A stretch of 33,433 bases of DNA, taken from contig CANLUY010000007.1 in NCBI GenBank assembly GCA_947494435.1, positions 1 to 33,433 of the forward strand, given 5' to 3'. Positions 8,286-18,584 of this stretch are shown one piece after another (the stretch's first letter is position 1; each line of letters starts with the position of its first letter). The stretch comes from an uncultured Litoreibacter sp. (GTDB taxonomy: Bacteria; Pseudomonadota; Alphaproteobacteria; Rhodobacterales; Rhodobacteraceae). A program made the position numbers and the translations under genes. The notes beneath the pieces were generated by a model. That model was not told where the DNA came from. It did no database searches and saw only the letters and a program-made list of their open reading frames with translations.

Positions 8286-9173
8286 CTAGGCAATGGCTTT
8301 GCGAATGCATTCGGCAACATCAGTCAAGTGAGCAGAAAGTGGCGAATTTTGGCGCCAAACCAAACCTATGGTTCGGCGCGGCCGGGGTTCTGGGAATCGT
8401 ACGACGGAAACCTCTGTAGCACTGGTTTCCAATTGAACTGCCATTTGGGGGATCAAAGTGACCCCTAACCCACTCGCTACCATCTGAACCAATGTCGCAA
8501 GAGAGCTTGCATCCATATCGTCGTTAGAACGGGATACTGGTCTTCCACAAAAATCCAAGGCTTGATCACGAAAGCAATGTCCTTCCTCCAACAAAAGCAA
8601 CCGCATTTGTCTAAGTAAGTTACCGTTCGGCACCGGTTTCTCGGCGTCTTGTTTGCCTCGCACAAGAACGAATTCTTCTTCGAATAGCGGAGTTTCAACA
8701 AGACTTGGCTCGGAAATCGGCAATGCAAGCAAAGCCGCATCAAGCAGCCCATCAGCAAAGTCTTGGAGTATCATTCCTGTTTGGCGCTCACGAATACGCA
8801 GTTCAGCCTGTGGAAAGGCACCACTGAAATTATTCACAATCTTAGGCAAGACATACGGGCCAATTGTCGGGATTATTCCCAGTCTCAATGCGCCGGTCAA
8901 TTCATCACCGGACGACCGCGCCAGATCAGTTAGGTCATCCAGCGCCTGAAGAATGTCCCGAACGCGTAAAGCGAATATATCACCAAACGCAGTAAGCCTG
9001 ATCTGTCGAGATGTTCGTTCAAACAGCTTCTGTCCCAGTATTTGTTCCAGTTCTTTGATTTGAACAGAAATCGCAGGTTGGGAAATCGAACATGCCGCCG
9101 CGGCATGGCCGAAATGTCTGTGTTGTGCCACGGCCTCAAAGTATCGCAGCTGTTTGAGTGTGAGATTATCCAT
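8286..9173 (-). CDS. oxyR: OxyR peroxide-sensing LysR-type regulator
   Basis: A 295-residue LysR-family activator. The N-terminal winged helix-turn-helix covers about residues 4-63 (LTLKQLRYFEAVAQHRHFGHA, then SQPAISVQIKELE), followed by a substrate-binding-like sensor domain. The sensor has two cysteines, C200 and C209, in GHCFRDQALDFC, with the spacing of the E. coli OxyR pair C199/C208 that forms the peroxide-induced disulfide. This identifies OxyR rather than a generic LysR regulator. It is divergent from katG with about 126 bases between start codons, the classic arrangement for activating katG while repressing itself. Confidence 0.93.
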   Translation of the reverse strand: MDNLTLKQLRYFEAVAQHRHFGHAAAACSISQPAISVQIKELEQILGQKLFERTSRQIRLTAFGDIFALRVRDILQALDDLTDLARSSGDELTGALRLGIIPTIGPYVLPKIVNNFSGAFPQAELRIRERQTGMILQDFADGLLDAALLALPISEPSLVETPLFEEEFVLVRGKQDAEKPVPNGNLLRQMRLLLLEEGHCFRDQALDFCGRPVSRSNDDMDASSLATLVQMVASGLGVTLIPQMAVQLETSATEVSVVRFPEPRPRRTIGLVWRQNSPLSAHLTDVAECIRKAIA

Positions 9174-11465
<2,292 letters not shown>

Positions 11466-11490
11466 TCGATATTCCTATTCATGAAATACG

Positions 11491-11521
11491 TGCCGGCGGT
11501 CGAAAGGTCGCCGGCATTTTT
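11491..11521 (+). terminator. Rho-independent terminator after katG
   Basis: TGCCGGCG (11491-11498) and CGCCGGCA (11509-11516) form a perfect 8-bp GC-rich stem with a 10-base loop, followed by TTTTT (11517-11521). It is 25 bases past the katG stop. The T-run overlaps the stop codon of the small leftward ORF at 11521-11625, and the opposite strand has A's before the stem, so it may also act on that transcript. Confidence 0.85.
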
Positions 11522-11625
11522 CATTCGTCCCGATCCTTCCTGCGTTTCTGCACCCAACGAAGGCCGACGAAGAAAACGACAAAGAATGCGCTCCAGCTGA
11601 GTAGATCAATCAGATAGTCTGGCAT
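11521..11625 (-). CDS. Small single-span membrane protein (34 aa), unknown function
   Basis: A short ORF starting with ATG 11625, preceded by AGGA about eight bases upstream. The product begins MPDYLIDLLSW, has one hydrophobic stretch (SAFFVVFFVGL, about residues 12-22), and ends with a charged tail containing QKRRKDRDE. The acidic N-terminus and basic tail after the span predict N-out, C-in insertion. It occupies the gap between katG and marR on the opposite strand and ends at the katG terminator. I do not recognise a family. The membrane topology and ribosome-binding site make it more credible than a chance ORF, but without homologues this stays tentative. Confidence 0.5.
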   Translation of the reverse strand: MPDYLIDLLSWSAFFVVFFVGLRWVQKRRKDRDE

Positions 11626-11698
11626 GCCGCGTTCCTATGGATATGCGTGTCGAATGCACGCTTTGTAACGCGTGTGACGGGATGAGGGAACCAGTCAG

Positions 11699-11727
11699 TT
11701 GCAGGTGAAACTAACGCGACCTATATT
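11699..11727 (+). promoter_or_regulatory. Candidate marR promoter
   Basis: TTGCAG (11699-11704) and TATATT (11722-11727) are separated by 17 bases. The -10 box ends six bases before the marR ATG, so transcription would begin at or next to the start codon, giving a leaderless mRNA. AGTT (11697-11700) and AACT (11709-11712) form a short inverted repeat within the promoter, a possible self-operator. Confidence 0.5.
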
Positions 11728-11733
11728 CAGAGC

Positions 11734-12168
11734 ATGTCTGATCACACCAAATTTGATTTGCGGGATTTCCTGCCATACCTGCTCAACCAAGCGGCCGAAA
11801 TGTCGAGCCTTGGATTTCAGCAGTATTACAAATCGCAATATGGAATGTTGCGGACAGAATGGCGCGTGTTGTTTCATCTCGGCCGGTATGGAGAGATGAC
11901 CGCAAAAGACATTTGCGACCGGGCGAGGCTACATAAAACGAAAGTCAGCCGCGCCGTCTCGGCGCTTGAGGCCCGCCGCTTTTTGACCCGAGAGCAGCTA
12001 AGCCATGACCGCCGTCATGAACAATTGAAACTGACCACGTCCGGTCTTCGGGCCTTCGACGAGTTATATCTGGCGGCGCAAAAATACGATGCAGAAATTA
12101 TGGCCGACTTCTCCGATCAAGAAGGAGAGGCGCTGCGCAAGGCTCTCCTCAAGATTGCAGAGCTTTAA
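11734..12168 (+). CDS. MarR-family transcriptional regulator
   Basis: A 144-residue dimeric winged-helix DNA-binding protein. It shows the MarR pattern: N-terminal dimerisation helix, LRTEWRVLFHLGRYGEMTAKDICDRA followed by the recognition region KTKVSRAVSALEARRFL, and a wing DRRHEQLKLTTSGLRAF. C-terminal helices complete the dimer interface. There is no convincing Shine-Dalgarno before ATG 11734; a -35/-10 pair ends only six bases upstream, suggesting leaderless translation. The target and ligand cannot be read from sequence. Neighbours are katG (same strand, behind a terminator) and the converging polymerase gene, so it probably controls itself and perhaps the polysaccharide genes. Confidence 0.9.
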   Translation: MSDHTKFDLRDFLPYLLNQAAEMSSLGFQQYYKSQYGMLRTEWRVLFHLGRYGEMTAKDICDRARLHKTKVSRAVSALEARRFLTREQLSHDRRHEQLKLTTSGLRAFDELYLAAQKYDAEIMADFSDQEGEALRKALLKIAEL

Positions 12169-12282
12169 ACCGGTTGTTTGCCCTACCCTTCTAGAATTAA
12201 TGGGCGGCCAGATTGCATCTACTCCGAGAAGCTTTGCAAGTGATGGAAATTTCAGTGCCTTTCAGGACGGCCACCTAGAGAT

Positions 12283-13536
12283 TTACACTTGCTCGCTCAT
12301 TTCCATGCCACGTCTGTTCTTTACTGTCGGTTGGCGATGCCATTCAAAAACATCAAGAGCGATCGCCAGCATCAGCATGCTGACGGGGCTGAACAGGAAC
12401 GGATTAGATATTGAGCCGTAGAGAACAAGGCACATCGCATAACCAAAATACGCCCTTCCTCGTGCATCGCCACTCATACGACCAGCATCAGTTGTCAGAG
12501 CTAGGAGTAGTCGAAGGATCAAAACAAACCATACCACTGCGACAATGCCACTCCCGTGAATCACATTGAGGATTGGAAGTTCTGATGCGTAAGGAAACGC
12601 TTCGTGAGAGAGTTCGCGATTGCCCAAACCAAAGAAGCGGAAGTCGAGTTCCGGACCAAACCCATTGCCAAGGAGCAAAAAGTTTGTTCGGAAATACTCG
12701 ATCTGGATAAGACGGATTACGTTGCCTTGATCAGAGGCTGCAGACTCCCAAAGACTTTGGATCACCATATTGGTGATGATTTCAAAGAACATATAGTCGA
12801 TTGCCATAATCGCACCGAACAGAAACAGTGCCCGCTCGATCAGACGGGGTTGAACGCGCGCAAGCAGAACAGGCAAAATGGCTGCGCCGACGGCCAGAAC
12901 AAATGCGCTGGTCTTGGTCGTCAACACGAGCAAGACAATCGTCAGAAGACCCACCCCCATGAACAGCGCGTTATTCGCACTCCGCTTTACGAGCGTCGCG
13001 TCGAAAATAAGTGACACGGAAATCGCGAGCGCGAAATAATGCCAGATCGCAACCGCAGAGGTCGCGCTGAAGCTAAGTGTCCAGCCTTTCAGCACTGACA
13101 GGCTTAACTCATTCATCGACAGCTTTGTCAGCAGAAAAACGAAGAACGAGAATATGAGTGCGACCAATCCAATGACCTTGCGGTGTTTGTACAAACTGCC
13201 GCCCAAATCTCGGCACAAAAGAAACAGTGCAAACACTGTGAAAGGCGCTGCGAAACGAAAAATATATCCCGGGTTATGACCATTCGCTATGCCTAGCAAC
13301 GTACCAAGAACGACCATGAAAACGGTCACAACCAAAAGCAATTTGCGCAGGTCAGATGGTTTGTACTTTGCACGGCCAAGAGTGAATACGACCAACACAA
13401 TAACCAGCGAATATGACGCAAGATTTGTTGTCAGGCTCATGGCAATCACGGCCATAAACAAGGCGACCGCAAAACTTTTCGATATCACCAATGCGTTGCT
13501 TGGAGCTCGCCGTGGTATCGAATCTGTTAACGCCAT
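12283..13536 (-). CDS. Wzy-type O-antigen/capsule polymerase or ligase-like membrane protein
   Basis: A 417-residue polytopic inner-membrane protein with about ten hydrophobic segments. The C-terminal third has a large periplasmic-loop-like region (LLGNGFGPELDFRFFGLGNRELSHEAFPYASELPILNVIHGSG) of the kind in the Wzy/O-antigen ligase superfamily. It would polymerise lipid-linked repeat units on the periplasmic face, or ligate them. ATG 13536 lies one base after the HisF-like stop and has GGAG five bases upstream, so it is preferred to the frame opening at 13554. It is the last gene of the 21133-to-12283 operon. Wzy and WaaL cannot be separated by sequence reading; presence with Wzx, Wza and Wzc in one locus favours polymerase. 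Confidence 0.8.
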   Translation of the reverse strand: MALTDSIPRRAPSNALVISKSFAVALFMAVIAMSLTTNLASYSLVIVLVVFTLGRAKYKPSDLRKLLLVVTVFMVVLGTLLGIANGHNPGYIFRFAAPFTVFALFLLCRDLGGSLYKHRKVIGLVALIFSFFVFLLTKLSMNELSLSVLKGWTLSFSATSAVAIWHYFALAISVSLIFDATLVKRSANNALFMGVGLLTIVLLVLTTKTSAFVLAVGAAILPVLLARVQPRLIERALFLFGAIMAIDYMFFEIITNMVIQSLWESAASDQGNVIRLIQIEYFRTNFLLLGNGFGPELDFRFFGLGNRELSHEAFPYASELPILNVIHGSGIVAVVWFVLILRLLLALTTDAGRMSGDARGRAYFGYAMCLVLYGSISNPFLFSPVSMLMLAIALDVFEWHRQPTVKNRRGMEMSEQV

Positions 13537-13537
13537 C

Positions 13538-14335
13538 CTAGCTCCGTGTACCACTCAGATATTTGCGCGCATATTCCGCAAGAACTCTCTCTTTTTCGTC
13601 AGGGTTCGGGTAGTTGATCAAAACACCTTTCAATGCACTCTTGTATACAAACATGCTCCCCACGCCCGCGCCAACATTCCCGCAGCGGTCAATCAAAGCA
13701 CGGACGTCATCCAAAGACCCGGCCCCGCCTACGAATGTCAAAGGCGTCGTGACGCGCGCGCTGATCTCTTCGGCAAATGCAAGGTCGTACCCTTTCATCG
13801 CACCGTCATTGGCAATGGAGTAGAGCACAACCTCTCCTGCGCCATGCGCTACGGCATTATCAACGTGGTCCAATACACTGCCGCTGACCTTACGTGTGCC
13901 ACCATGCGTGTAAGCAACGCGTCTGCCTTGCCAGTTCTTTTTGTAGTCCAAAACCACGACCGTACTTTGCCGGCCCAACGAACTTGAGATTTCCTGAACG
14001 AGTTCTGGCGTTTCAATTGCTGCAGAACTCAGCGCGACCTTCTCGACACCCATCGAAATAATCCGCTCTGCAGCTGCGTATGTCTTGATCCCCCCACCGT
14101 AAGACAGTGGCATACGACACTCCGTCGCAATCTTCTCGATCAATTTGAAGTTGGGCTCGGTCCCATTGCGGGTCGCGTTGATGTCGAGCAGAACCAATTC
14201 GTCAACTTTCTTCTCGTTGAAGATGCGAACCGTATTCATAGGATCCCCGATATAGCGCCCTTTTGAAAAGCCCTCCGTCTTCACCAGCCCATCATCGCCT
14301 AGCAGAAGGCAGGGAATTATGCGGGGATATGACAT
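13538..14335 (-). CDS. wbuZ: HisF-like acetamidino-modification protein (HisF2/WbuZ)
   Basis: A 265-residue TIM-barrel paralogue of imidazole glycerol phosphate synthase HisF. It opens RIIPCLLLGDDGLVKTEGF. In true HisF the equivalent of L11 is a catalytic Asp (CLDV), whereas the second catalytic Asp (D130, in VVVLDYKKN) is kept. That loss, with WbuX and HisH-like neighbours, places it in the HisF2/AglZ group used to convert an N-acetyl to an acetamidino group on a sugar. With the HisH-like subunit it probably channels ammonia to WbuX. It starts three bases after the HisH-like stop. Not a histidine-biosynthesis gene. Confidence 0.9.
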   Translation of the reverse strand: MSYPRIIPCLLLGDDGLVKTEGFSKGRYIGDPMNTVRIFNEKKVDELVLLDINATRNGTEPNFKLIEKIATECRMPLSYGGGIKTYAAAERIISMGVEKVALSSAAIETPELVQEISSSLGRQSTVVVLDYKKNWQGRRVAYTHGGTRKVSGSVLDHVDNAVAHGAGEVVLYSIANDGAMKGYDLAFAEEISARVTTPLTFVGGAGSLDDVRALIDRCGNVGAGVGSMFVYKSALKGVLINYPNPDEKERVLAEYARKYLSGTRS

Positions 14336-14338
14336 GGG

Positions 14339-14953
14339 CTAGAGTTCCGAAAAATTGTTGAGAAGTGTGAGGCCCGCTTCATGACTCTTTTCAGGATGAA
14401 ACTGAACGCCATAGACTGCCCCCTTCCCGACCGCACAGGAAAACGGAGCGCCATATAACGTCTGTGCCAGTTCAGCGTCTGGGTCACTCGGCTCGAAGTA
14501 GTAGGAATGCAGGAAGTAGAATTTCCGGTCTTGATCAAGACCCGCGAGCAAAGTCGTTTCTTTCGTCGCGTCGACCTCGTTCCAACCCATATGCGGGCAC
14601 CGTAGCATTCGCCCATGCTGGCCCTCGGAAAATAGCCGGATGTTACCAGGAACCAGTCCAAGGCCCGGCAGTTGCCCTTCGTCGCTGCGATCCGCCAGCA
14701 TCTGCATACCGACACAAACACCCAAAAGCGGGACATCTCGGTTTTCGACCGCATCCTTGACGGCTGGCCACAAGCCAGATGCGTTGAAGCGGTCCATTGC
14801 GCTGTCAAAGGCACCGACACCGGGCAGAATGATATGGGTGACGTCGGCTAGATCTTCAGCAGTCTTAACCCGCTTTGAGGCTTTGCCGAGCCTCTTATAC
14901 GCCACCCGAAACGCTTCGACATTGCCCAGCCCGTAGTCGATGATCCCAATCAT
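14339..14953 (-). CDS. wbuY: HisH-like glutamine amidotransferase (HisH2/WbuY)
   Basis: A 204-residue class I glutaminase. The triad is intact: Cys80 in LLGVCVGMQ, His186 and Glu188 in GVQFHPEKS. N-terminal IIDYGLGNVEAF and ILPGVGAFDSAM are typical of HisH. It hydrolyses glutamine to ammonia for the HisF-like partner and WbuX, making an amidine on a 2-acetamido sugar. Its ATG overlaps the wbuX stop (ATGA, 14950-14953). Context, not its own sequence alone, separates it from histidine-pathway HisH. Confidence 0.91.
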   Translation of the reverse strand: MIGIIDYGLGNVEAFRVAYKRLGKASKRVKTAEDLADVTHIILPGVGAFDSAMDRFNASGLWPAVKDAVENRDVPLLGVCVGMQMLADRSDEGQLPGLGLVPGNIRLFSEGQHGRMLRCPHMGWNEVDATKETTLLAGLDQDRKFYFLHSYYFEPSDPDAELAQTLYGAPFSCAVGKGAVYGVQFHPEKSHEAGLTLLNNFSEL

Positions 14954-16083
14954 CTGACCGTCCGCGAATCGAGGCCAATCATGCGATAGATGCGGCGCCC
15001 CAAGTCGATGAAATTGCGACGGTTCGGGTAGGCTTCGTAAGTCTTGTTTTCACCTTCGAAAACCGACTGCAGTTCCTCTACGCTCCAATCCAGTTTGTCG
15101 GCGACGTATTCAAACTCGCGCTGCAATACCTCTTCGCTGAGCTCCGGCGCTGAAAGCCGCTCGATTGCGGCATCACGATCCATCTGGCCAGTTTGGATCA
15201 TGCTTGAGAAATGTGCGCGGCGTTTATGGTAGCCGAATTTCCGCGGCAGCCAATAATCCTCGTAGAACCGTGTAAAACGGGACTCGTGATGCTTGTGTTG
15301 GAAGGGTTCCCAACCGTAGTTCTCATTTAACAGCTTTTCAGCATCATCCTTAACATATTGGGTCATGTTTAGTGGCGCATGTACCCGCATACCAAGGAAC
15401 GCTCTGTAGATAAGCCGGTATTGCAAGATATCTACCAAAGGAAGATCAAGTGCTTTGCGCTCGCCAAACCGTTTGTGCAAGCCATTGATGAGCTTCATAT
15501 CAATGCCCAGATAACCGCCCCACTCTTCTGGCTCGCGCACACATTCAAGCGAGTGGTTCGACCCCGTCAGAACATGTTTGATACCGTTCTTACGCGCAAA
15601 CTTATAAAGTGCAGAAAAGAAGACGGCGTCTTGGGGAATATCTTGATCTGGGATCTGGGATTTGAAGAACGCGCGATGAAAGTCTTTCATCGCCTCCCAA
15701 TTCACCACTTCCGTGTAAAGTTCGAGGTTCAACCCATCAATCAACCTTTCGATATTGGAAACCGCCTGATTGGAATTCCAACCTGCATCCACATGAAACA
15801 ACAGTGGACGCAGACCCATTTCCTTGACCGCGACATGGGTAAGGTAAGAACTGTCTAGGCCGCCACTCAACCCGATAATACAATCGAAATCTTTGCCTTT
15901 TCCCGCAGCTTTGATGCGCTCCGAAAGCGCGCTCAGGCCTTCCTTTTGAAGAGCCGCCCAATCCGGAGAGATGACCGCTTCGTAATTACGACAATACTTG
16001 CAAAGGCCCGTCTCATCGAAAGTGATATTCGGATCGGTCGTGTCCATCACGCAACTGCGGCAAATCTGGTAGTCTTGTGTCAT
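14950..16083 (-). CDS. wbuX: N-acetyl sugar amidotransferase (WbuX/LfnA/WbpG family)
   Basis: A 377-residue cytoplasmic ATP-dependent enzyme that replaces the acetyl oxygen of an N-acetyl sugar with nitrogen, giving an acetamidino group. The PP-loop ATP-binding motif SGGLDSS spans residues 73-79. Two N-terminal CxxC pairs (C8/C11 in CRSC, C28/C31 in CKYC) probably bind zinc. The C-terminal half carries family blocks such as HVLTGSNHSLECVREPEEW. Ammonia would come from the HisH/HisF-like pair encoded immediately downstream. With fnlABC on the same replicon, the likely product sugar is L-FucNAm, as in E. coli O145 and P. aeruginosa O12 loci. The alternative is a ManNAc3NAc-type substrate as for WbpG, but those biosynthesis genes are absent here. 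Confidence 0.92.
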   Translation of the reverse strand: MTQDYQICRSCVMDTTDPNITFDETGLCKYCRNYEAVISPDWAALQKEGLSALSERIKAAGKGKDFDCIIGLSGGLDSSYLTHVAVKEMGLRPLLFHVDAGWNSNQAVSNIERLIDGLNLELYTEVVNWEAMKDFHRAFFKSQIPDQDIPQDAVFFSALYKFARKNGIKHVLTGSNHSLECVREPEEWGGYLGIDMKLINGLHKRFGERKALDLPLVDILQYRLIYRAFLGMRVHAPLNMTQYVKDDAEKLLNENYGWEPFQHKHHESRFTRFYEDYWLPRKFGYHKRRAHFSSMIQTGQMDRDAAIERLSAPELSEEVLQREFEYVADKLDWSVEELQSVFEGENKTYEAYPNRRNFIDLGRRIYRMIGLDSRTVR

Positions 16084-16137
16084 CGTCTGCGCTCTTCTGT
16101 CTCATTTTGACCAATTCGCCCTAGGCGACCGGCTGGG

Positions 16138-16866
16138 TTACCGCCTCTTATAAGAGGCCTTCCAAATAAGCGCCAGAAGCTCAAGGCGCGCGAATAACTT
16201 TGCTGCTAACGAGCGGCTAATAATGCTGGCATTGGACCCGTGCACACGATGCGCCAAAGTGTCCTGTTCGAGATGGCAAATCTGACCGTCTACATTTGCA
16301 CAGATCGCCAGCCAAAGATCATGGCATTCCAGCGGTTTGGGGAAAGGTAAACTGCGCTTTGCAAAATCTGCAGTGAAACACATGGCACAGCCATAGTAAT
16401 TGCGATTACCAGCCAGAATACCAATCAAATTCGCTATGCGCCTATTGCTATCTTCTGCTTGCAAGGGAGCCATCAAGTGCTGATCAAGTGCGTTGCCATC
16501 CTGATCGACCAGCCCGTAATTCGAAACAACCAGAGCAACCCCGCCCCGCTCAAGTGAGCCACGCATTTGAGCAAGTCGCCCCGGACGCCAAATATCATCT
16601 TGATCAGACAAAAAGATCACATCGCCCTGCGCCAAAGAAATCGCGCGTTCAAAAGTACCATTTACACCCAGATTTTCAGGGTTCTGGAAAATACGTATGC
16701 GCTCATCTGCGAAGCCTTCCAGCATCGCGACCGTGTCGTCGGAAGAAGCGTCATCGACAACGACTATCTCATCGTCAGCATTCAACTGGGCGAGGATCGA
16801 GGAAACCTGCTCACGCAAATATTGCGTGCCATTATAGGTCGCCATGCAAACGCTATTTATTGTCAT
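16138..16866 (-). CDS. Family 2 glycosyltransferase (probable rhamnosyltransferase)
   Basis: A 242-residue GT-A enzyme at the cytoplasmic membrane face. The N-terminal TYNGTQYLREQ and VVDDASSDDT bind the nucleotide sugar, and VIFLSDQDDIWRPG carries the metal-binding acidic motif. SDQDD-W is common in rhamnosyltransferases of O-antigen loci. No membrane span is evident. It starts five bases after the methyltransferase stop and is followed after 54 bases by wbuX. With an rml operon on the replicon, dTDP-rhamnose is the most plausible donor; UDP-glucuronate from Ugd cannot be excluded. Confidence 0.85.
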   Translation of the reverse strand: MTINSVCMATYNGTQYLREQVSSILAQLNADDEIVVVDDASSDDTVAMLEGFADERIRIFQNPENLGVNGTFERAISLAQGDVIFLSDQDDIWRPGRLAQMRGSLERGGVALVVSNYGLVDQDGNALDQHLMAPLQAEDSNRRIANLIGILAGNRNYYGCAMCFTADFAKRSLPFPKPLECHDLWLAICANVDGQICHLEQDTLAHRVHGSNASIISRSLAAKLFARLELLALIWKASYKRR

Positions 16867-16871
16867 GAGGC

Positions 16872-18584
16872 TTATCCGGAAAAGACCCGACGCCGTAAGT
16901 TATTGGCACGGCGCATTAACGTCGTCAAACTTTGCTGGGTTTCGCGGAGCCGCTTGTATTTTGGAAGCTTCAGTTGGCCCTTCACCTTGCGCGCCACTGT
17001 ATCGGGATCACCTCCACCAACACTGGATTGTAGCGTCGCTTCGAGCTGGATAAGCGCCTCTACATCCGACGCATCAAAGCGTTCCCCCAGAGCCTCGCAG
17101 ATAGCTCTAACCGAGGCTTCATGGTTCATTTGATTGGTATGGGCAAATTCCGGCTTATTGTAACGAAGCAGCCATAAGAAAGCTGCGCGCGCGAGAAGAT
17201 GCCGGACCGGGATCGGATCTTTCATTACCAGCTCGCGGTCAAAAAAGGTGCATGTTTCTTCCGCTACGACAGCATTCTGCCAGACCAGATCAACATACTC
17301 ACCCGAAACGGTTTTGCCATGGCCATCACCTTCGGCATGCGCACAAATCGCGTCATACCACGTTTTCACATCGGCGAGTTGCTCACGCAGGGACAGCTTT
17401 CCCCTATGCGCTTTCAGGAAGAACGCTTGCGCAACTGTGTCCCCGCTCAACCAGGGGGAAGACTGCGGCTTGACCGAAACGGGTCCCTCCGTCGCTAAAT
17501 CTGGGAATTGCAGTGCTTTGTCCGCGACAACGCCTTCTTTCGTATCCCGCAATATCGTTGTTGTCTCAAAGCCGCGCGCCCTGGCATTATTGTAGATGAA
17601 CCCCAAGTCATCTCCCATGCCCGGCTTATCCGGTCCCCCGACCACCACAAGGAAAGAATTCGCCATATCCATGGCCATCCCGTTTTTGGTGAGTTGCGGC
17701 CACACCAGACGTGTATCAAAGAAAGGAGGTTTTTGCCCCGCATAGTCACGTTCCGGAAACGCGGCCAACAGCTCCCCACAATCGACGGTATCGAACGCTT
17801 TCTCTGAGAGAAGCGCATCAGGGATTTTGTAGTCTGGAACCGGATAGAAAAACTCAGCCGTCTCACCGATATCTGCAAGCCGCTTCTCAAGCTCCTTACG
17901 CCCGAAGGTCGAGACGCGGTGACTTGTTCTCGGGTAGCCTTCCGGACCCTCAAAGAAGGTCCCTGTGTGATCTTCGCGGCTATTTGCAAGATATTTCAGG
18001 CCAAACTGGTTTTCGATCGCCAGAACCAGATAACCACCCGGTTTCAACATCCGCTTCATCGCGGCCAGACCATCCTCAAAAGGTGTAGGGCCGTCGACAT
18101 AGGAGGGTGAGTACTCCCAGACACCAATACAGAAAACGGCGTCAAAAGCATGCTCAACACCAAGGTCTTGAAAGCGCGAGTTTACGACTTCGACCGACTC
18201 CAGATCACGCGTGCGCATACGGGCAAGGCGCGCACGTTCATAGCTTCCCTCGACCGACGTCACGTTGTCGAAGGTTTCTCCCAAAAATCGTGAAATCGCG
18301 CCGCAACCACACCCGATCTCCAACACGGAGTGATTGCGATCATAGCTCAGGTTTGCGAGCAAATTGTGCCGCTTTCGCGTCAAATGGTATTCGGTATTCC
18401 AGTCAATGATATGCGTCTCTAGTTCTGCAGATGACGTACTCAGATCATCCGTCGCATTGAAAGCATCAGTCAGGTATTTCTCAACCCAGGCGCCATCGGT
18501 GTAGCCAAAGTCTTTGACCTGAGCCTTATCTACCCAAACGCCATGCTCGGTCTTGGTAAAGTTCTTCGACAATTCGTTCTTCAT
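16872..18584 (-). CDS. Large SAM-dependent methyltransferase of the glycan locus with extra C-terminal domain
   Basis: A 570-residue soluble protein. Residues about 60-250 form a class I methyltransferase: motif I VLEIGCGCGA (about 87-96), an acidic residue after the second strand (VTSVEGSYERARLA), then FDAVFCIGVWEYSP and MLKPGGYLVLAIEN. The remaining 300 residues exceed a simple methyltransferase and include DLVWQNAVV and CTFFDRELVMKDPIPVRHLLAR, a domain I do not assign. It probably methylates a sugar or lipid-linked glycan; capping the chain end to stop growth is one possibility. Its ATG overlaps the wzx stop (ATGA). Confidence 0.8.
   Translation of the reverse strand: MKNELSKNFTKTEHGVWVDKAQVKDFGYTDGAWVEKYLTDAFNATDDLSTSSAELETHIIDWNTEYHLTRKRHNLLANLSYDRNHSVLEIGCGCGAISRFLGETFDNVTSVEGSYERARLARMRTRDLESVEVVNSRFQDLGVEHAFDAVFCIGVWEYSPSYVDGPTPFEDGLAAMKRMLKPGGYLVLAIENQFGLKYLANSREDHTGTFFEGPEGYPRTSHRVSTFGRKELEKRLADIGETAEFFYPVPDYKIPDALLSEKAFDTVDCGELLAAFPERDYAGQKPPFFDTRLVWPQLTKNGMAMDMANSFLVVVGGPDKPGMGDDLGFIYNNARARGFETTTILRDTKEGVVADKALQFPDLATEGPVSVKPQSSPWLSGDTVAQAFFLKAHRGKLSLREQLADVKTWYDAICAHAEGDGHGKTVSGEYVDLVWQNAVVAEETCTFFDRELVMKDPIPVRHLLARAAFLWLLRYNKPEFAHTNQMNHEASVRAICEALGERFDASDVEALIQLEATLQSSVGGGDPDTVARKVKGQLKLPKYKRLRETQQSLTTLMRRANNLRRRVFSG

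Noticed and set aside
12169-12282. Possible terminator between the convergent marR and polymerase genes
   Set aside because: No convincing stem with T-run on either strand.
13538-14953. Histidine biosynthesis genes hisH and hisF on a plasmid
   Set aside because: They are coupled to an N-acetyl sugar amidotransferase inside a glycan operon, and the HisF-like protein lacks the first catalytic Asp, so they belong to acetamidino-sugar formation.
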